From QNZT01 sp964573205 (GTDB lineage: Bacteria; Campylobacterota; Campylobacteria; Campylobacterales; QNZT01): 64,000 bases of DNA. The stretch lies in contig CAZNIT010000041.1 of NCBI GenBank assembly GCA_964573205.1, forward strand, positions 1 through 64,000, given 5' to 3'. This document shows, piece by piece, positions 52,194 to 61,075 of this stretch. Made by a program: the position numbers and the translations under genes. The number at the start of each line of letters is the position of its first letter. Position 1 is the first letter of the stretch. The notes under the pieces are model-generated. The model worked only from the letters and a program-made list of their open reading frames with translations. It was not told the origin of the DNA and searched no databases.

Positions 52194-54494
52194 ATGTATA
52201 ATTTGATTTATTTTTTTCTTCTGTTTTCCGGTTTTACATCGATGATATATCAGATCGTATGGCTTAGACTTTTCGCCCTTAGTGTCGGTTCGACGGCTTT
52301 GTCGTTAAGCATCGTTGTAGGTTCTTTTTTTCTTGGGATGGGAATCGGAAGCTTCGTCTCGAGATATATAACGAAAAAAAGAGTTTATACGATAATACCT
52401 TATCTGTTCGTCGAAATAATTATCGCCGTATCCGCAATAGCTTCCTTGCCGTTACTTTTAAATTTGGATAAAATCGTTACGACTTTTACATTTTTCGCGG
52501 ATAACGATTTTTTTAAATTTCTGTTGGTATTCGCATCCCTTTTAATCCCGACGGCGGCTATGGGAGCATCCTTACCGATAATAAGCACACTCTTAATTCA
52601 CAATAAAAAAAATATCGGTAATATCTTTTCAAAAATATATAGCCTAAACACTCTTGGAGCCGTTTTAGGGGCATTCATAGGCGGTTTTGTCATCATTCCG
52701 TCGGTCGGACTCGACGGCGCTATTTACATTGCCTTTTGCGTAAATATTTCTATCGGCGTTCTTGCTTTTATCTTTTTCAGAAAAAAAAATTTTCAATTAC
52801 GCGAACATTCGATAAAATCGCCGAAACAATCCCCTCATATAAATTCCGTCGAAAGAAAAAAAGCCCTTGCGATTTTGTTTATTACCGGCTTCGTATCGAT
52901 TGCGACGGAAATCGGGTGGAGTAAATTTCTTATTATTTTCACAGGAAGTACGATTTACGGGTTTTCCGCAATCATATCCGTTTTGCTTTTGGGCATTGCT
53001 GTAGGTTCTTGGAGCATGAGAAAACGCATAGACGCTATCGTCAGAAAGCAGCAATGGCTTTTATACTCACTTTTAATTCTATCTCTCTCCCTTTTGATAA
53101 CGGCGGGAATGCTTACTCATGTAGCGACAATTTATGAATTTTTAAATCGATCCGCACTTAGTGTAAATGTGCAAAGCATGATAAAACTTCTGGTGATTTT
53201 CATACTAATTTTCCCTCCATCGTTTCTTTTTGGTACGATTTTTCCGCTTTCCATTTCACTCTATGCACAAAATGAAAAAGATATTTTAAAAAACAGTTCA
53301 ACGGCGTTTGCACTCAATACCGTTGCCGGTATTGCCGGATCGATAACGGCCGGTTTATGGATAATTCCTCATTTTGGAACGAGCGTTTTACTTTTCACAT
53401 CGGCTGCAACGGTGGCGATATCGAGCATACTGTTTTTTAAAAATATCGAAGAAAAGAGAGACCGGTATATTTCATACACACTTCTTTTTACCTCTTTGTC
53501 GATGATATTCGTTTTTGCGAAACCGGATTTCAAGCCTATGATCGCCGCAACTTACAACCATACGCAATTTACACCGCAAGACGATTTGAATATTACATAT
53601 GTCAAAGAGGGCAAAAGCGGCGTTATCGCACTACTATACGAACAAGCGAGATATGTAAGAGTTTTAAATAACGGTCTTAGCGAATCTAGTCTAGACATAT
53701 ACGATCCGGATAATGTCAATTTAGCCGAAACTCTTTTAGCGATTATTCCTTATCTACTGCATAAAAATCCGAAAAACGCCTTCATAATCGGATTTGGCGG
53801 AGGAACGACGGCATATGCGATGACTAGAACCGATCTAAAATCGATTCAAGTAGTCGAACTTGAACCGCAAATCGTAACCGCTTTAAAAACCGTTTATAAA
53901 AACGGTATCCCCGCACTAGAAGATAAAAGATTGAAATTGACGATAAACGATGCCCGCAATCAACTTTTAAAAGAGCGTAATAGATACGATATAATCGTCT
54001 CGCAACCCTCTCATCCTTGGCTTAGCGGTGCCTCTTCTCTCTTTACGAAAGAGTTTTTCGAGCTGACGAAACAAAAAATTAAAGACGACGGCATCTACGG
54101 TCAGTGGATCAATCTATTCAATATGGACTCCACAACTCTAAAATCGATAATAAAGGCGTTTGTCGATACTTATCCCTACACTATGAGTTTCGCGATTATG
54201 CAAACTGAAGATTTTTTGCTTTTTGGTTCAAAAAAACCTTTTGTTACGGATACGAAAGAGATACAAAAAAAGCTGAATAACCCGAAAATTGCGAATCTAT
54301 TGTATCCTTACAACATCTATACGCCTAAAGCCCTCTTCGCTTACAAGTCGCTTTCGAGACAAAAATTGCAAAATCTTACAAGAAATCAAATGGCAAACAG
54401 TGATTTGAACATCATCAGCGAAACGAGACTCTCAAAACTCGAATGGAGAAAACCTCCCCAGCCGGACGAAGATCCATATCTTCTGTTTCGCTAA
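52194..54494 (+). CDS. Polytopic membrane protein fused to a spermidine-synthase-like domain
   Basis: 766 residues. The first about 420 form around twelve hydrophobic helices, beginning FLLFSGFTSMIYQIVWLRLFAL, the known N-terminus of the fused MFS/spermidine-synthase family. The cytoplasmic C-terminus has the SAM-type motif FIIGFGGGTTAYAMTR, VVELEP, NDARNQLL and SQPSHPWLSGASSLFTKEFF. Classical spermidine synthase has GGGDG with acidic catalytic residues; here the motif reads GGGTTA, so true aminopropyl transfer is doubtful. Such fusions are often found beside multihaem cytochromes in electron-transferring bacteria, as here. Confidence 0.82.
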   Translation: MYNLIYFFLLFSGFTSMIYQIVWLRLFALSVGSTALSLSIVVGSFFLGMGIGSFVSRYITKKRVYTIIPYLFVEIIIAVSAIASLPLLLNLDKIVTTFTFFADNDFFKFLLVFASLLIPTAAMGASLPIISTLLIHNKKNIGNIFSKIYSLNTLGAVLGAFIGGFVIIPSVGLDGAIYIAFCVNISIGVLAFIFFRKKNFQLREHSIKSPKQSPHINSVERKKALAILFITGFVSIATEIGWSKFLIIFTGSTIYGFSAIISVLLLGIAVGSWSMRKRIDAIVRKQQWLLYSLLILSLSLLITAGMLTHVATIYEFLNRSALSVNVQSMIKLLVIFILIFPPSFLFGTIFPLSISLYAQNEKDILKNSSTAFALNTVAGIAGSITAGLWIIPHFGTSVLLFTSAATVAISSILFFKNIEEKRDRYISYTLLFTSLSMIFVFAKPDFKPMIAATYNHTQFTPQDDLNITYVKEGKSGVIALLYEQARYVRVLNNGLSESSLDIYDPDNVNLAETLLAIIPYLLHKNPKNAFIIGFGGGTTAYAMTRTDLKSIQVVELEPQIVTALKTVYKNGIPALEDKRLKLTINDARNQLLKERNRYDIIVSQPSHPWLSGASSLFTKEFFELTKQKIKDDGIYGQWINLFNMDSTTLKSIIKAFVDTYPYTMSFAIMQTEDFLLFGSKKPFVTDTKEIQKKLNNPKIANLLYPYNIYTPKALFAYKSLSRQKLQNLTRNQMANSDLNIISETRLSKLEWRKPPQPDEDPYLLFR

Positions 54495-54511
54495 CATCTT
54501 CTAAAAGATAT

Positions 54512-54871
54512 CTACTTCATACATTCACAAAAAACTTCACCGGGTCGTTCGCCCACTTTCTTCTCTTTATCTTCATTATCGGGTACCTCGTAAAATTCCA
54601 CACGAAACTTTACAGGTCCCGTTAATACGACATGATGAAATCTTTCCGGATATATAACGATCGGATGGTCGATATCGGCATCCAGAACATTCTCTTTATC
54701 GTCTTCCCATACAAACTGCAAAGCGCCCTCTTCCACCACCACTAGCGCATATTTACCTTTTGGCGCAAGATGGTTTTTTAAAATCCCTTTTACAACGGTC
54801 TCTTCATTCATACTAGGAGTCGATCCGACTTTCACCGCACCTTGAGGTAAAGTATCGTTTTGAAAATTCAT
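54512..54871 (-). CDS. DUF1971 (TehB/YeaR-type) cupin protein
   Basis: 119-residue protein resembling the small beta-barrel domain of YeaR and of TehB. The IVIYPERFHHVVLTGPVKFRVEFYEV block is typical. YeaR in E. coli is induced by nitrate and nitric oxide; function unknown. The end has two Cys (CECMK). It is downstream of the small membrane gene with one base between them. Confidence 0.72.
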   Translation of the reverse strand: MNFQNDTLPQGAVKVGSTPSMNEETVVKGILKNHLAPKGKYALVVVEEGALQFVWEDDKENVLDADIDHPIVIYPERFHHVVLTGPVKFRVEFYEVPDNEDKEKKVGERPGEVFCECMK

Positions 54872-55219
54872 CTATATTTCCTTGTTTAAAATTTTTATCG
54901 GTTCCCGCTTGATTAAAAAGTAATACAAACTGACAATTAGGATTATATTTAAATACGGTAACGACAATATGACCAAAATCGTACTCACAATAAAATAGAC
55001 GGCCGTAATCAAAAGCACTTTGACTATCGAATACTCGGGTGACTCGGCTTTTTTATACGAAAGATAAAAGATAGATACGGATACGAGTATAAAAAGCGCA
55101 TAATCGATAATCTTGTTTTCACCGAACAATTCGGATATACCGGCTGAAAGCTGTACCCAAATAAACGTTGCTAAAAAAAAGTGTAAAACCGCTATTGAAA
55201 CTCTATAAGATGTTGGCAT
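54872..55219 (-). CDS. Small four-helix membrane protein of unknown function
   Basis: 115 residues with about four hydrophobic segments (IAVLHFFLATFIWVQL, DYALFILVSVSIFYLSY, VKVLLITAVYFIVSTIL, ILIVSLYYFLI) and a basic end. No family recognised. The gene is behind a 30-bp near-palindrome and co-transcribed with the DUF1971 gene. Confidence 0.65.
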   Translation of the reverse strand: MPTSYRVSIAVLHFFLATFIWVQLSAGISELFGENKIIDYALFILVSVSIFYLSYKKAESPEYSIVKVLLITAVYFIVSTILVILSLPYLNIILIVSLYYFLIKREPIKILNKEI

Positions 55220-55490
55220 TATCCACTCCTGTAGGTGTTATATCATTGGAGAGATAATGTTAACATCATCTCCAACACAATACCCTTTTAAGAGTGAAAT
55301 AAATTTTTAGTGTCAAGAATTTGTTACCTTTTGAAGCAAAATCAAAAAAGATTTATCTCACTCCTTTTCACCGTATCTATCTTTTTAAGCATATTTACTT
55401 AAACGGTGTTTACAGATCGTAATCCTCGTAAAAGATAACAAACCGCATATGATCCCATTTTTAAAATAGCAATCACCTTGTCGATTATCT
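55220..55490. other. 271-bp intergenic region with a near-palindrome
   Basis: 55246-55275 is an inverted repeat (TTGGAGA and TCTCCAA outside, ATGTTAACAT at the centre). On the minus strand it lies just upstream of TGATATAAC, a -10-like sequence of the gene ending at 54872. The remainder (55276-55490) shows no gene or repeat I can support. Confidence 0.45.
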
Positions 55491-56789
55491 TTATTTCGCG
55501 CCGTGCTCTTTAAGATATTTCACAACCTCTTTGTAACCTTTCTCTTTCGCATGACTTAGAGGCGTACCTCCTTCTTGATCTTTAGCGTTTACATCCGCAC
55601 CCTTTTGGACAAGAAGTTTAACCGTCTCAAGCATACCTTTTTCACTCGCATAACTAAGAGGTGTTCCCTTATAAGAATCTTTAGCGTTTACATTCGCACC
55701 CTTTTGAATCAAAATATTCGCTACATCGCTCAATCCTCGCTGAGTAGCCAAAATTAACGGCGTCTCTTTATCCTTATTCGCGATATTTACGTTCGCACCG
55801 TTATCGATCAATATTTTGGCGGTTTTGGGATGACCGTATTGAAGAGCTATATGTAGAGGTGTTTTACCGTATTTATCTTTTTCGTTTATCTCTTCACCTT
55901 TTTCTATCAACATTTTGACTATATCTTCATAACCGATTTCAGCCGCATAAAAAAGAGGCGTAGTACCGTCTTCGCCTTTAGCGTTTACATCCGCGCCTTT
56001 TTCGATAAGAAGTTTCGTCGCCTCTTCAAGAGCGTTGTGCGCGGCATACACTAGCGGCGTTACGCCTTTTTTATCAGCGACATTCACATCGGCACCCTTT
56101 TCGATAAGCATGATGGAAAGCTTGGAAAGCGCGTTTCTTGTCGCATACAAAAGAGGCGTCATACCGTCTTTGTCTTTTACGTTTACATCCGCACCCTTTT
56201 GAATCAAAAGTTCGGATGACTCAAGTAGCGCGTTTTTTATAGCAAAAAGAAGCGGGGTGTTTCCTTTTTTATCTTTTACGTTTACATCCGCACCCTTTTG
56301 AATCAGAAGTTTCGCAACTTCGTCCATCCCGCTTTGAGTCGCATAATAAAGAGCCGATTTTCCATATTTATTTTTCGCGTTGACATTCGCACCTTTTTGG
56401 ATTAAAAGTTTCGCTATATCCGAACGATTGTTTCTTGCGGCAAAGATCAAAGGCGTAAAACCGCTCACATCGGCTTCTATGTCGGCACCTTTATCCAGAA
56501 GTTGTTTTACGATATCGGTATATCCGCCAGCTACTGCCGAAATGAGCATCGTATATCCGTCTTTATCCTTAGCGTTTACATCGGCCGCTTGGGCTATTAA
56601 ATCTTCCACTTTTTCTTTATCTCCGCTAGTTAAATGTTCTTTGTTCAATAATTTGATAGCTCGTTGTTCTAAAGAGATGTCCTTCGCATAAATTTGCGTC
56701 GTCGTCAAGACGCCGATCAAGCCGACTTGCGAAACTAAAACGAATGAAGCCATAATCGATGAGGAGAATATTTTTTTTAATTTTTGCAT
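55491..56789 (-). CDS. Secreted ankyrin-repeat protein
   Basis: 432 residues, signal or anchor segment (SIMASFVLVSQVGLIGVLTTTQIYA), then eleven ankyrin repeats of 33 residues, many nearly identical (VAKLLIQKGADVNVKDKKG). The solenoid covers about 68-430. Periplasmic ankyrin proteins are often linked to oxidative stress enzymes (AnkB-like). The repeats are also alike at the DNA level, so copy number may vary between strains. Monocistronic. Confidence 0.82.
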   Translation of the reverse strand: MQKLKKIFSSSIMASFVLVSQVGLIGVLTTTQIYAKDISLEQRAIKLLNKEHLTSGDKEKVEDLIAQAADVNAKDKDGYTMLISAVAGGYTDIVKQLLDKGADIEADVSGFTPLIFAARNNRSDIAKLLIQKGANVNAKNKYGKSALYYATQSGMDEVAKLLIQKGADVNVKDKKGNTPLLFAIKNALLESSELLIQKGADVNVKDKDGMTPLLYATRNALSKLSIMLIEKGADVNVADKKGVTPLVYAAHNALEEATKLLIEKGADVNAKGEDGTTPLFYAAEIGYEDIVKMLIEKGEEINEKDKYGKTPLHIALQYGHPKTAKILIDNGANVNIANKDKETPLILATQRGLSDVANILIQKGANVNAKDSYKGTPLSYASEKGMLETVKLLVQKGADVNAKDQEGGTPLSHAKEKGYKEVVKYLKEHGAK

Positions 56790-56869
56790 AATACCTTCTT
56801 TATTTTTATTTTATAAAGATTATACCAACGATTATATTAAGGACAGCTCCAATGCTTTATTAAGCTCGG

Positions 56870-57553
56870 TTATCTTTCACGAAGGAAAATATTCACGCCG
56901 TAACTGAGTGAAGAAGGTAAAAAATCACTCTTTTTTATATTCGATTTACTTAAACCCGATTCGCAGTAAAACTTCGGATCGCTATTTATATCCGCTAGAC
57001 AGTTTAAGTTGCTTAAACCCGTCAAATATCTAACTTTATAGTCTCTTGCGAGGTTATAATACCCTTTGGCGTCAATTCTGAAATAGCTCTCATTGTTTGA
57101 GCCCAGCAAAAGATCGATCGGCTCGTCTATATATTTCTTTTTAGGATAAGATACTTGAAACGAGATACCCTCCAACTCGAATTTACAATCTTCGTCTCCA
57201 AACGACTTGTTCCACTCTATAGGAACCGTCAGTTTAAATTCCTCCTTATCGGACGATTCGTCCACCACTCTGTTTTTTACGAATGCCGGCCAGCCGTTAT
57301 TTAATCTGTTGAAACATCCCTCTTTGGTTACGGTCGCTTCAAAGACGGCGGTTAGCGTAACTTTTAGTTTCGGATCGATTCGACCGTAAACGGTAAGCGT
57401 TTCATTAAAGTTGCTTTTATTTAAGTCTTTTACATAAAGTAAAGAACTTCTCTTTTTTTCACCCATGTCTTTAGGTATCAAGAAAAAACAGCCGGTAAAA
57501 AATATGGATAAAAAGGGGATTATTAAATAGTAACGGTAATATGTTTTTTTCAT
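56870..57553 (-). CDS. Predicted lipoprotein
   Basis: 227 residues with lipobox FTGC (Cys22). The mature part is beta-rich with several Cys (KEGC, DEDC, LNC, FYC), perhaps two disulfides. I recognise no family. It lies 80 bp upstream of the ankyrin gene on the same strand. Confidence 0.6.
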   Translation of the reverse strand: MKKTYYRYYLIIPFLSIFFTGCFFLIPKDMGEKKRSSLLYVKDLNKSNFNETLTVYGRIDPKLKVTLTAVFEATVTKEGCFNRLNNGWPAFVKNRVVDESSDKEEFKLTVPIEWNKSFGDEDCKFELEGISFQVSYPKKKYIDEPIDLLLGSNNESYFRIDAKGYYNLARDYKVRYLTGLSNLNCLADINSDPKFYCESGLSKSNIKKSDFLPSSLSYGVNIFLRER

Positions 57554-57651
57554 TTACATTCCTAATCAGACAAATTGAGCACTATTATAGCATAAATTTA
57601 TCTTTGTAAAGAAATGTTTATTCTTTTTTTTTATAACTATATTTCTTAAAT

Positions 57652-58395
57652 CTACAAAGATTCCATATATTGACGAGCTTTTGCGAAAGAGTAAAAGAAT
57701 ATGATTTTATTTTTAGTTTTTTTACCGTCTTCCCAAGCTTCGACAATCATAAAATCTCTATTTTTCTCTTTCAAGATATAAAAATCCCTATACCTACGCT
57801 CATAATCGGAATAGACGTAAAAACGACCTTGAAAATCGATAAAAAACCTACCTTCACCCGCATACTCTTCGCCGATAATTACCTGAAAATGCATCGTGAA
57901 GTCATTATGCAGTTCAAGCGCTATAAGCGCGATATCCCCTTTGTGTTCACTATTTATATAAAGTGCGTATATCGTTCTATCTAGCAACATATCGTTTGTG
58001 AATAAAAGGGGGGTTTCGCCTTTTTGCGGTTGAATTTCATTGTCGTCATAATTTTTTGATTTGGAGAAATCTTTGATCAATTTAACTTTAGACGGATCAT
58101 GCTTTCTAATATATGCGTCTTTAAATATTTTTTTATACTCCGAAAAGACTTTTTCAACGCCGCTTCTTGTATCGCTCAAGCGTGCGTAGAGTATATAGTA
58201 GTCGTCGTCTCGGACGATTCTAACATCTTTTTTCAGCCTATCGTCAAGCTTTCTCATCTCTTTTTTTATGAACTCGTAACCTTCCGAATTATTGTGTCCG
58301 GTAGCAAGTTGTATAGTATAATATTTTTTTGCGTTCAGAGGTTTTGTCGCAATAAAAAATAGAACCGCAACCAGAAAAAACTTAATATATTTCAT
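57652..58395 (-). CDS. Secreted protein with a SPOR-like N-terminal domain
   Basis: 247 residues, Sec signal (about 1-22). Residues 24-98 read KKYYTIQLATGHN to AYIRKHD, close to the SPOR fold (YYTIQL... start, then a strand about YYILYARL). The C-terminal half (about 125-245) is beta-rich with aromatic residues and no family I know. Possibly peptidoglycan-binding. Confidence 0.55.
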   Translation of the reverse strand: MKYIKFFLVAVLFFIATKPLNAKKYYTIQLATGHNNSEGYEFIKKEMRKLDDRLKKDVRIVRDDDYYILYARLSDTRSGVEKVFSEYKKIFKDAYIRKHDPSKVKLIKDFSKSKNYDDNEIQPQKGETPLLFTNDMLLDRTIYALYINSEHKGDIALIALELHNDFTMHFQVIIGEEYAGEGRFFIDFQGRFYVYSDYERRYRDFYILKEKNRDFMIVEAWEDGKKTKNKIIFFYSFAKARQYMESL

Positions 58396-58451
58396 GAAAT
58401 ATCGATACTATCCTTCAAATATTTAATTAAAAAACAGATATTATACTATAT

Positions 58452-59723
58452 TTATTTTAGAATTTTTATCGACTCTTTGAGAGAATCGAAAAAATATCTT
58501 ATTTCGTCGAAAGTATGGGTATAATGTAACGCTATTCTAATCCAGCCCGGTTTATATGAAAAACTCTGATTCTCCTCCAAACCGAGCAGATCATGACCGT
58601 ACGGTCCGGCACAGCTACAACCTGCTCTTGTCTGAATGCCGTACTTCTCGGAGAGAATTTGCGCTAATTTATACGGATCTATACCTCTGATGTTAAAAGA
58701 GAAAATCGCCAATTTCTTATGCCCCTGAGAACAGTAAAGTTCGATATCTTCAATTTTTTCGGACTCTTCTTTAAAAAGAAGCTTTAAACTCTCTTCTTTC
58801 GACTTGATGAATTCAAGACCTATTTCGTTTCTAAGCTCGTACGCCAAAGATGCTTTTACAAACTGGATGATTCCCGGCGTTCCAGCATCTTCGATACTTT
58901 CGATATCTTCTTTAAAAGTATGTGAATATCTCGAAACATACGAAACCGTTCCTCCACCGGCAAAAGTAGGTACCTCATGACATTCGCAAAGACCTTTTCT
59001 AATGACCAGTAAACCGCAGCTGCCGGGTCCTCCGACAAGTTTATGCGGCGAAAGAAACATCGCGTCGTAAAAAGAAGAATCGATATTCATATACGGCGAT
59101 GAAGCTGCCGCATCGAAACAAACGGTAGCGTCATATTTTTTCATAAGAGTGTAAATTCGTTCGATGGGATTTAAAATTCCCGTTACGTTCGACGCTACCG
59201 CGAAACTTCCGAAAATTTCACGCCCCGCATTCTCTTTGAGAATTTTTTTCAAATACTCCAAATCTATCGTATCGCCGCTATTTAGAGGAATCCTCTTCAC
59301 TTCGCAAAGAGCCTCTCTAAAACTCACTTCATTGGAGTGATGCTCAAACGGTCCGACTATAACGAGCGGAAGGTCGTTTTTATCGGGTTTGATGCCATAT
59401 CTTTTCTTTGTCGCCGGAGGAATGTAAAGCCCCGTTAACTCTTGAAATTTTTTAATCGCTCCGGTAGCTCCGGTACCACAGGGAATTATATAAAAATCAT
59501 CGCCGATATCCAACGTTTTTTTCAAGGATTCTCTAGCTTTGTTATAATATCCGGTAGTTACGGTAGCGTTAAAGCCGACTTCGGAATGCGTATTCGCGTA
59601 AGTTTTCAAAAGAGTTAAAATCTTTCTCTCTATGGGCATATACCCAAGTCCCGAAGCCGTATAGTCAAGATAGAGAGTACCCTCTTTAAGGATAATGTTC
59701 TCTCTTATTTTTTCAATCATCAT
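58452..59723 (-). CDS. Cysteine desulfurase-like class V aminotransferase
   Basis: 423-residue PLP enzyme with the Lys228 in LSPHKLVGGPGSCG and a Cys pair in RAGCSCAGPYGHDLL (Cys369, Cys371), a reactive-Cys segment as in SufS/Csd desulfurases. FDAAASSP is the PLP Asp region. It may remove sulfur from cysteine for Fe-S or thiocofactors. It overlaps cysK by 11 bp (8 if the second Met at 59720 is used). In the sulfur amino-acid operon. Confidence 0.75.
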   Translation of the reverse strand: MMIEKIRENIILKEGTLYLDYTASGLGYMPIERKILTLLKTYANTHSEVGFNATVTTGYYNKARESLKKTLDIGDDFYIIPCGTGATGAIKKFQELTGLYIPPATKKRYGIKPDKNDLPLVIVGPFEHHSNEVSFREALCEVKRIPLNSGDTIDLEYLKKILKENAGREIFGSFAVASNVTGILNPIERIYTLMKKYDATVCFDAAASSPYMNIDSSFYDAMFLSPHKLVGGPGSCGLLVIRKGLCECHEVPTFAGGGTVSYVSRYSHTFKEDIESIEDAGTPGIIQFVKASLAYELRNEIGLEFIKSKEESLKLLFKEESEKIEDIELYCSQGHKKLAIFSFNIRGIDPYKLAQILSEKYGIQTRAGCSCAGPYGHDLLGLEENQSFSYKPGWIRIALHYTHTFDEIRYFFDSLKESIKILK

Positions 59724-60636
59724 ACAACCCGGAACTAAGATATCTCTCGCCCGTGTCGCAAAGTACCGTTACTATCGTTTTTCCTCTATTCTCTTCCCTT
59801 AAAGCCACTTCATTCGCCGCAAATACGTTTGCGCCCGATGAAATCCCGACGATCAAACCTTCGTTTTTAGCCAAAGCTCTCGATGTGGCGACCGCATCTT
59901 CGTAACTCACTTGCAAAACTTCGTCGTAAACCTCGGTATCGAGCACTTCCGGTACGAATCCTGCGCCGATTCCTTGGATTTTATGAGGACCGGGCGCCCC
60001 TCCGGAGAGTACGGGCGAGAGATCCGGTTCGACCGCAATTATTCGAATGTCCGGATTGTGTTCTTTCAACACTTCACCGACACCGGTAACGCTGCCGCCC
60101 GTTCCGACTGCCGCGATAAAAATATCTATTTTACCGTCCGTATCTCTTAATATCTCTTGAGCCGTCGTCTCCCTATGTATCGCGGGATTATCGAGATTTG
60201 CGAACTGTTGAGGTATAAAAGCCTTTTCATCCTCTTTCGCCAGTTCGAAAGCTTTATCCACAGCCCCCTTCATCCCCTTCTGAGGCTCGGTCAAAACCAA
60301 ACTAGCACCTAGTGCGCTTAAAAGCTTTCTTCTCTCCATGCTCATAGAACTAGGCATCGTGAGAGTCAGTTTGAGTCCCAGTCCCGCACAAACCATCGCT
60401 AAAGCTATACCGGTATTTCCGCTGGTAGGCTCGATGATGTGACTATCGGATGTGATATCCCCTCTTTTTAACGCCTCTTTTATCATGTTATACCCGATTC
60501 TATCTTTTACGGAATGGGACGGATTTAAAAATTCACATTTACCAAGTACGGTCGAACCCGATATGTTAGAGATGGAGTTTAACTTGACAAGCGGCGTATT
60601 TCCGATAAGTTCCGTTACGTTTTGTGCATAATTCAT
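59713..60636 (-). CDS. cysK: Cysteine synthase A
   Basis: O-acetylserine sulfhydrylase of 307 residues. PLP Lys44 in PSHSVKDRIGYNMI, the SGNTGIALA loop and GTGGSVTGVGE are clear. It follows the Rrf2 regulator by 24 bp. In Gram-positive bacteria CysK binds the Rrf2 regulator CymR, making this neighbour pair suggestive. Confidence 0.95.
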   Translation of the reverse strand: MNYAQNVTELIGNTPLVKLNSISNISGSTVLGKCEFLNPSHSVKDRIGYNMIKEALKRGDITSDSHIIEPTSGNTGIALAMVCAGLGLKLTLTMPSSMSMERRKLLSALGASLVLTEPQKGMKGAVDKAFELAKEDEKAFIPQQFANLDNPAIHRETTAQEILRDTDGKIDIFIAAVGTGGSVTGVGEVLKEHNPDIRIIAVEPDLSPVLSGGAPGPHKIQGIGAGFVPEVLDTEVYDEVLQVSYEDAVATSRALAKNEGLIVGISSGANVFAANEVALREENRGKTIVTVLCDTGERYLSSGLYDD

Positions 60637-60660
60637 CTTGCTCTCCTAATCATGTTTATA

Positions 60661-61074
60661 TTATATAGAGTAGCAGATATGTTCTGCCACTTTCTGCTGA
60701 TATTTTGACAACTCCTCAAGAGTCATATCGAAAATCGACTCGAGTTTTTTGGTGCAATCGTCATAAAACAGAGCCAAGGCCGGATTGTTCGTCGTAGTCT
60801 CCACGATCAAAAGATCTCCTTCAAGAGCTTCGAAAACTTCTCTAACGGTTATATCCGTAGCACTTCTGGCAAGAAGATAACCGCCATGTGCTCCTCTGGT
60901 GCTTTTTACGATTCCCGCTTTTCGAAGAGTTCCCAAAAGCTGTTCGAGATAATTTTGAGGTATGTCGGCATTAGCCGAAATCTCCTTTATCTGTACGGGT
61001 TTTTGACTTTTTTGTTTATGAAGCTCGAACATCGCCGCAAGTCCGTACATACCTTTTGATGAGATAAGCGCCAT
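60661..61074 (-). CDS. Rrf2 family regulator, CymR-like
   Basis: 137 residues with the Rrf2 winged helix (GMYGLAAMFELH, PQNYLEQLLGTLRKAGIVKSTRGAHGGYLLA). The IscR/NsrR [2Fe-2S] cysteines are absent; only Cys107 and Cys134 occur. So it is not an Fe-S sensor, and fits CymR, which controls cysteine metabolism with CysK. It lies between metY and cysK, with one base to metY. Control of the operon is inferred. Confidence 0.82.
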   Translation of the reverse strand: MALISSKGMYGLAAMFELHKQKSQKPVQIKEISANADIPQNYLEQLLGTLRKAGIVKSTRGAHGGYLLARSATDITVREVFEALEGDLLIVETTTNNPALALFYDDCTKKLESIFDMTLEELSKYQQKVAEHICYSI

Positions 61075-61075
61075 T

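Noticed and set aside
52194..54494. True spermidine synthase
   Set aside because: The active-site loop is altered and the protein is membrane-bound among cytochromes.
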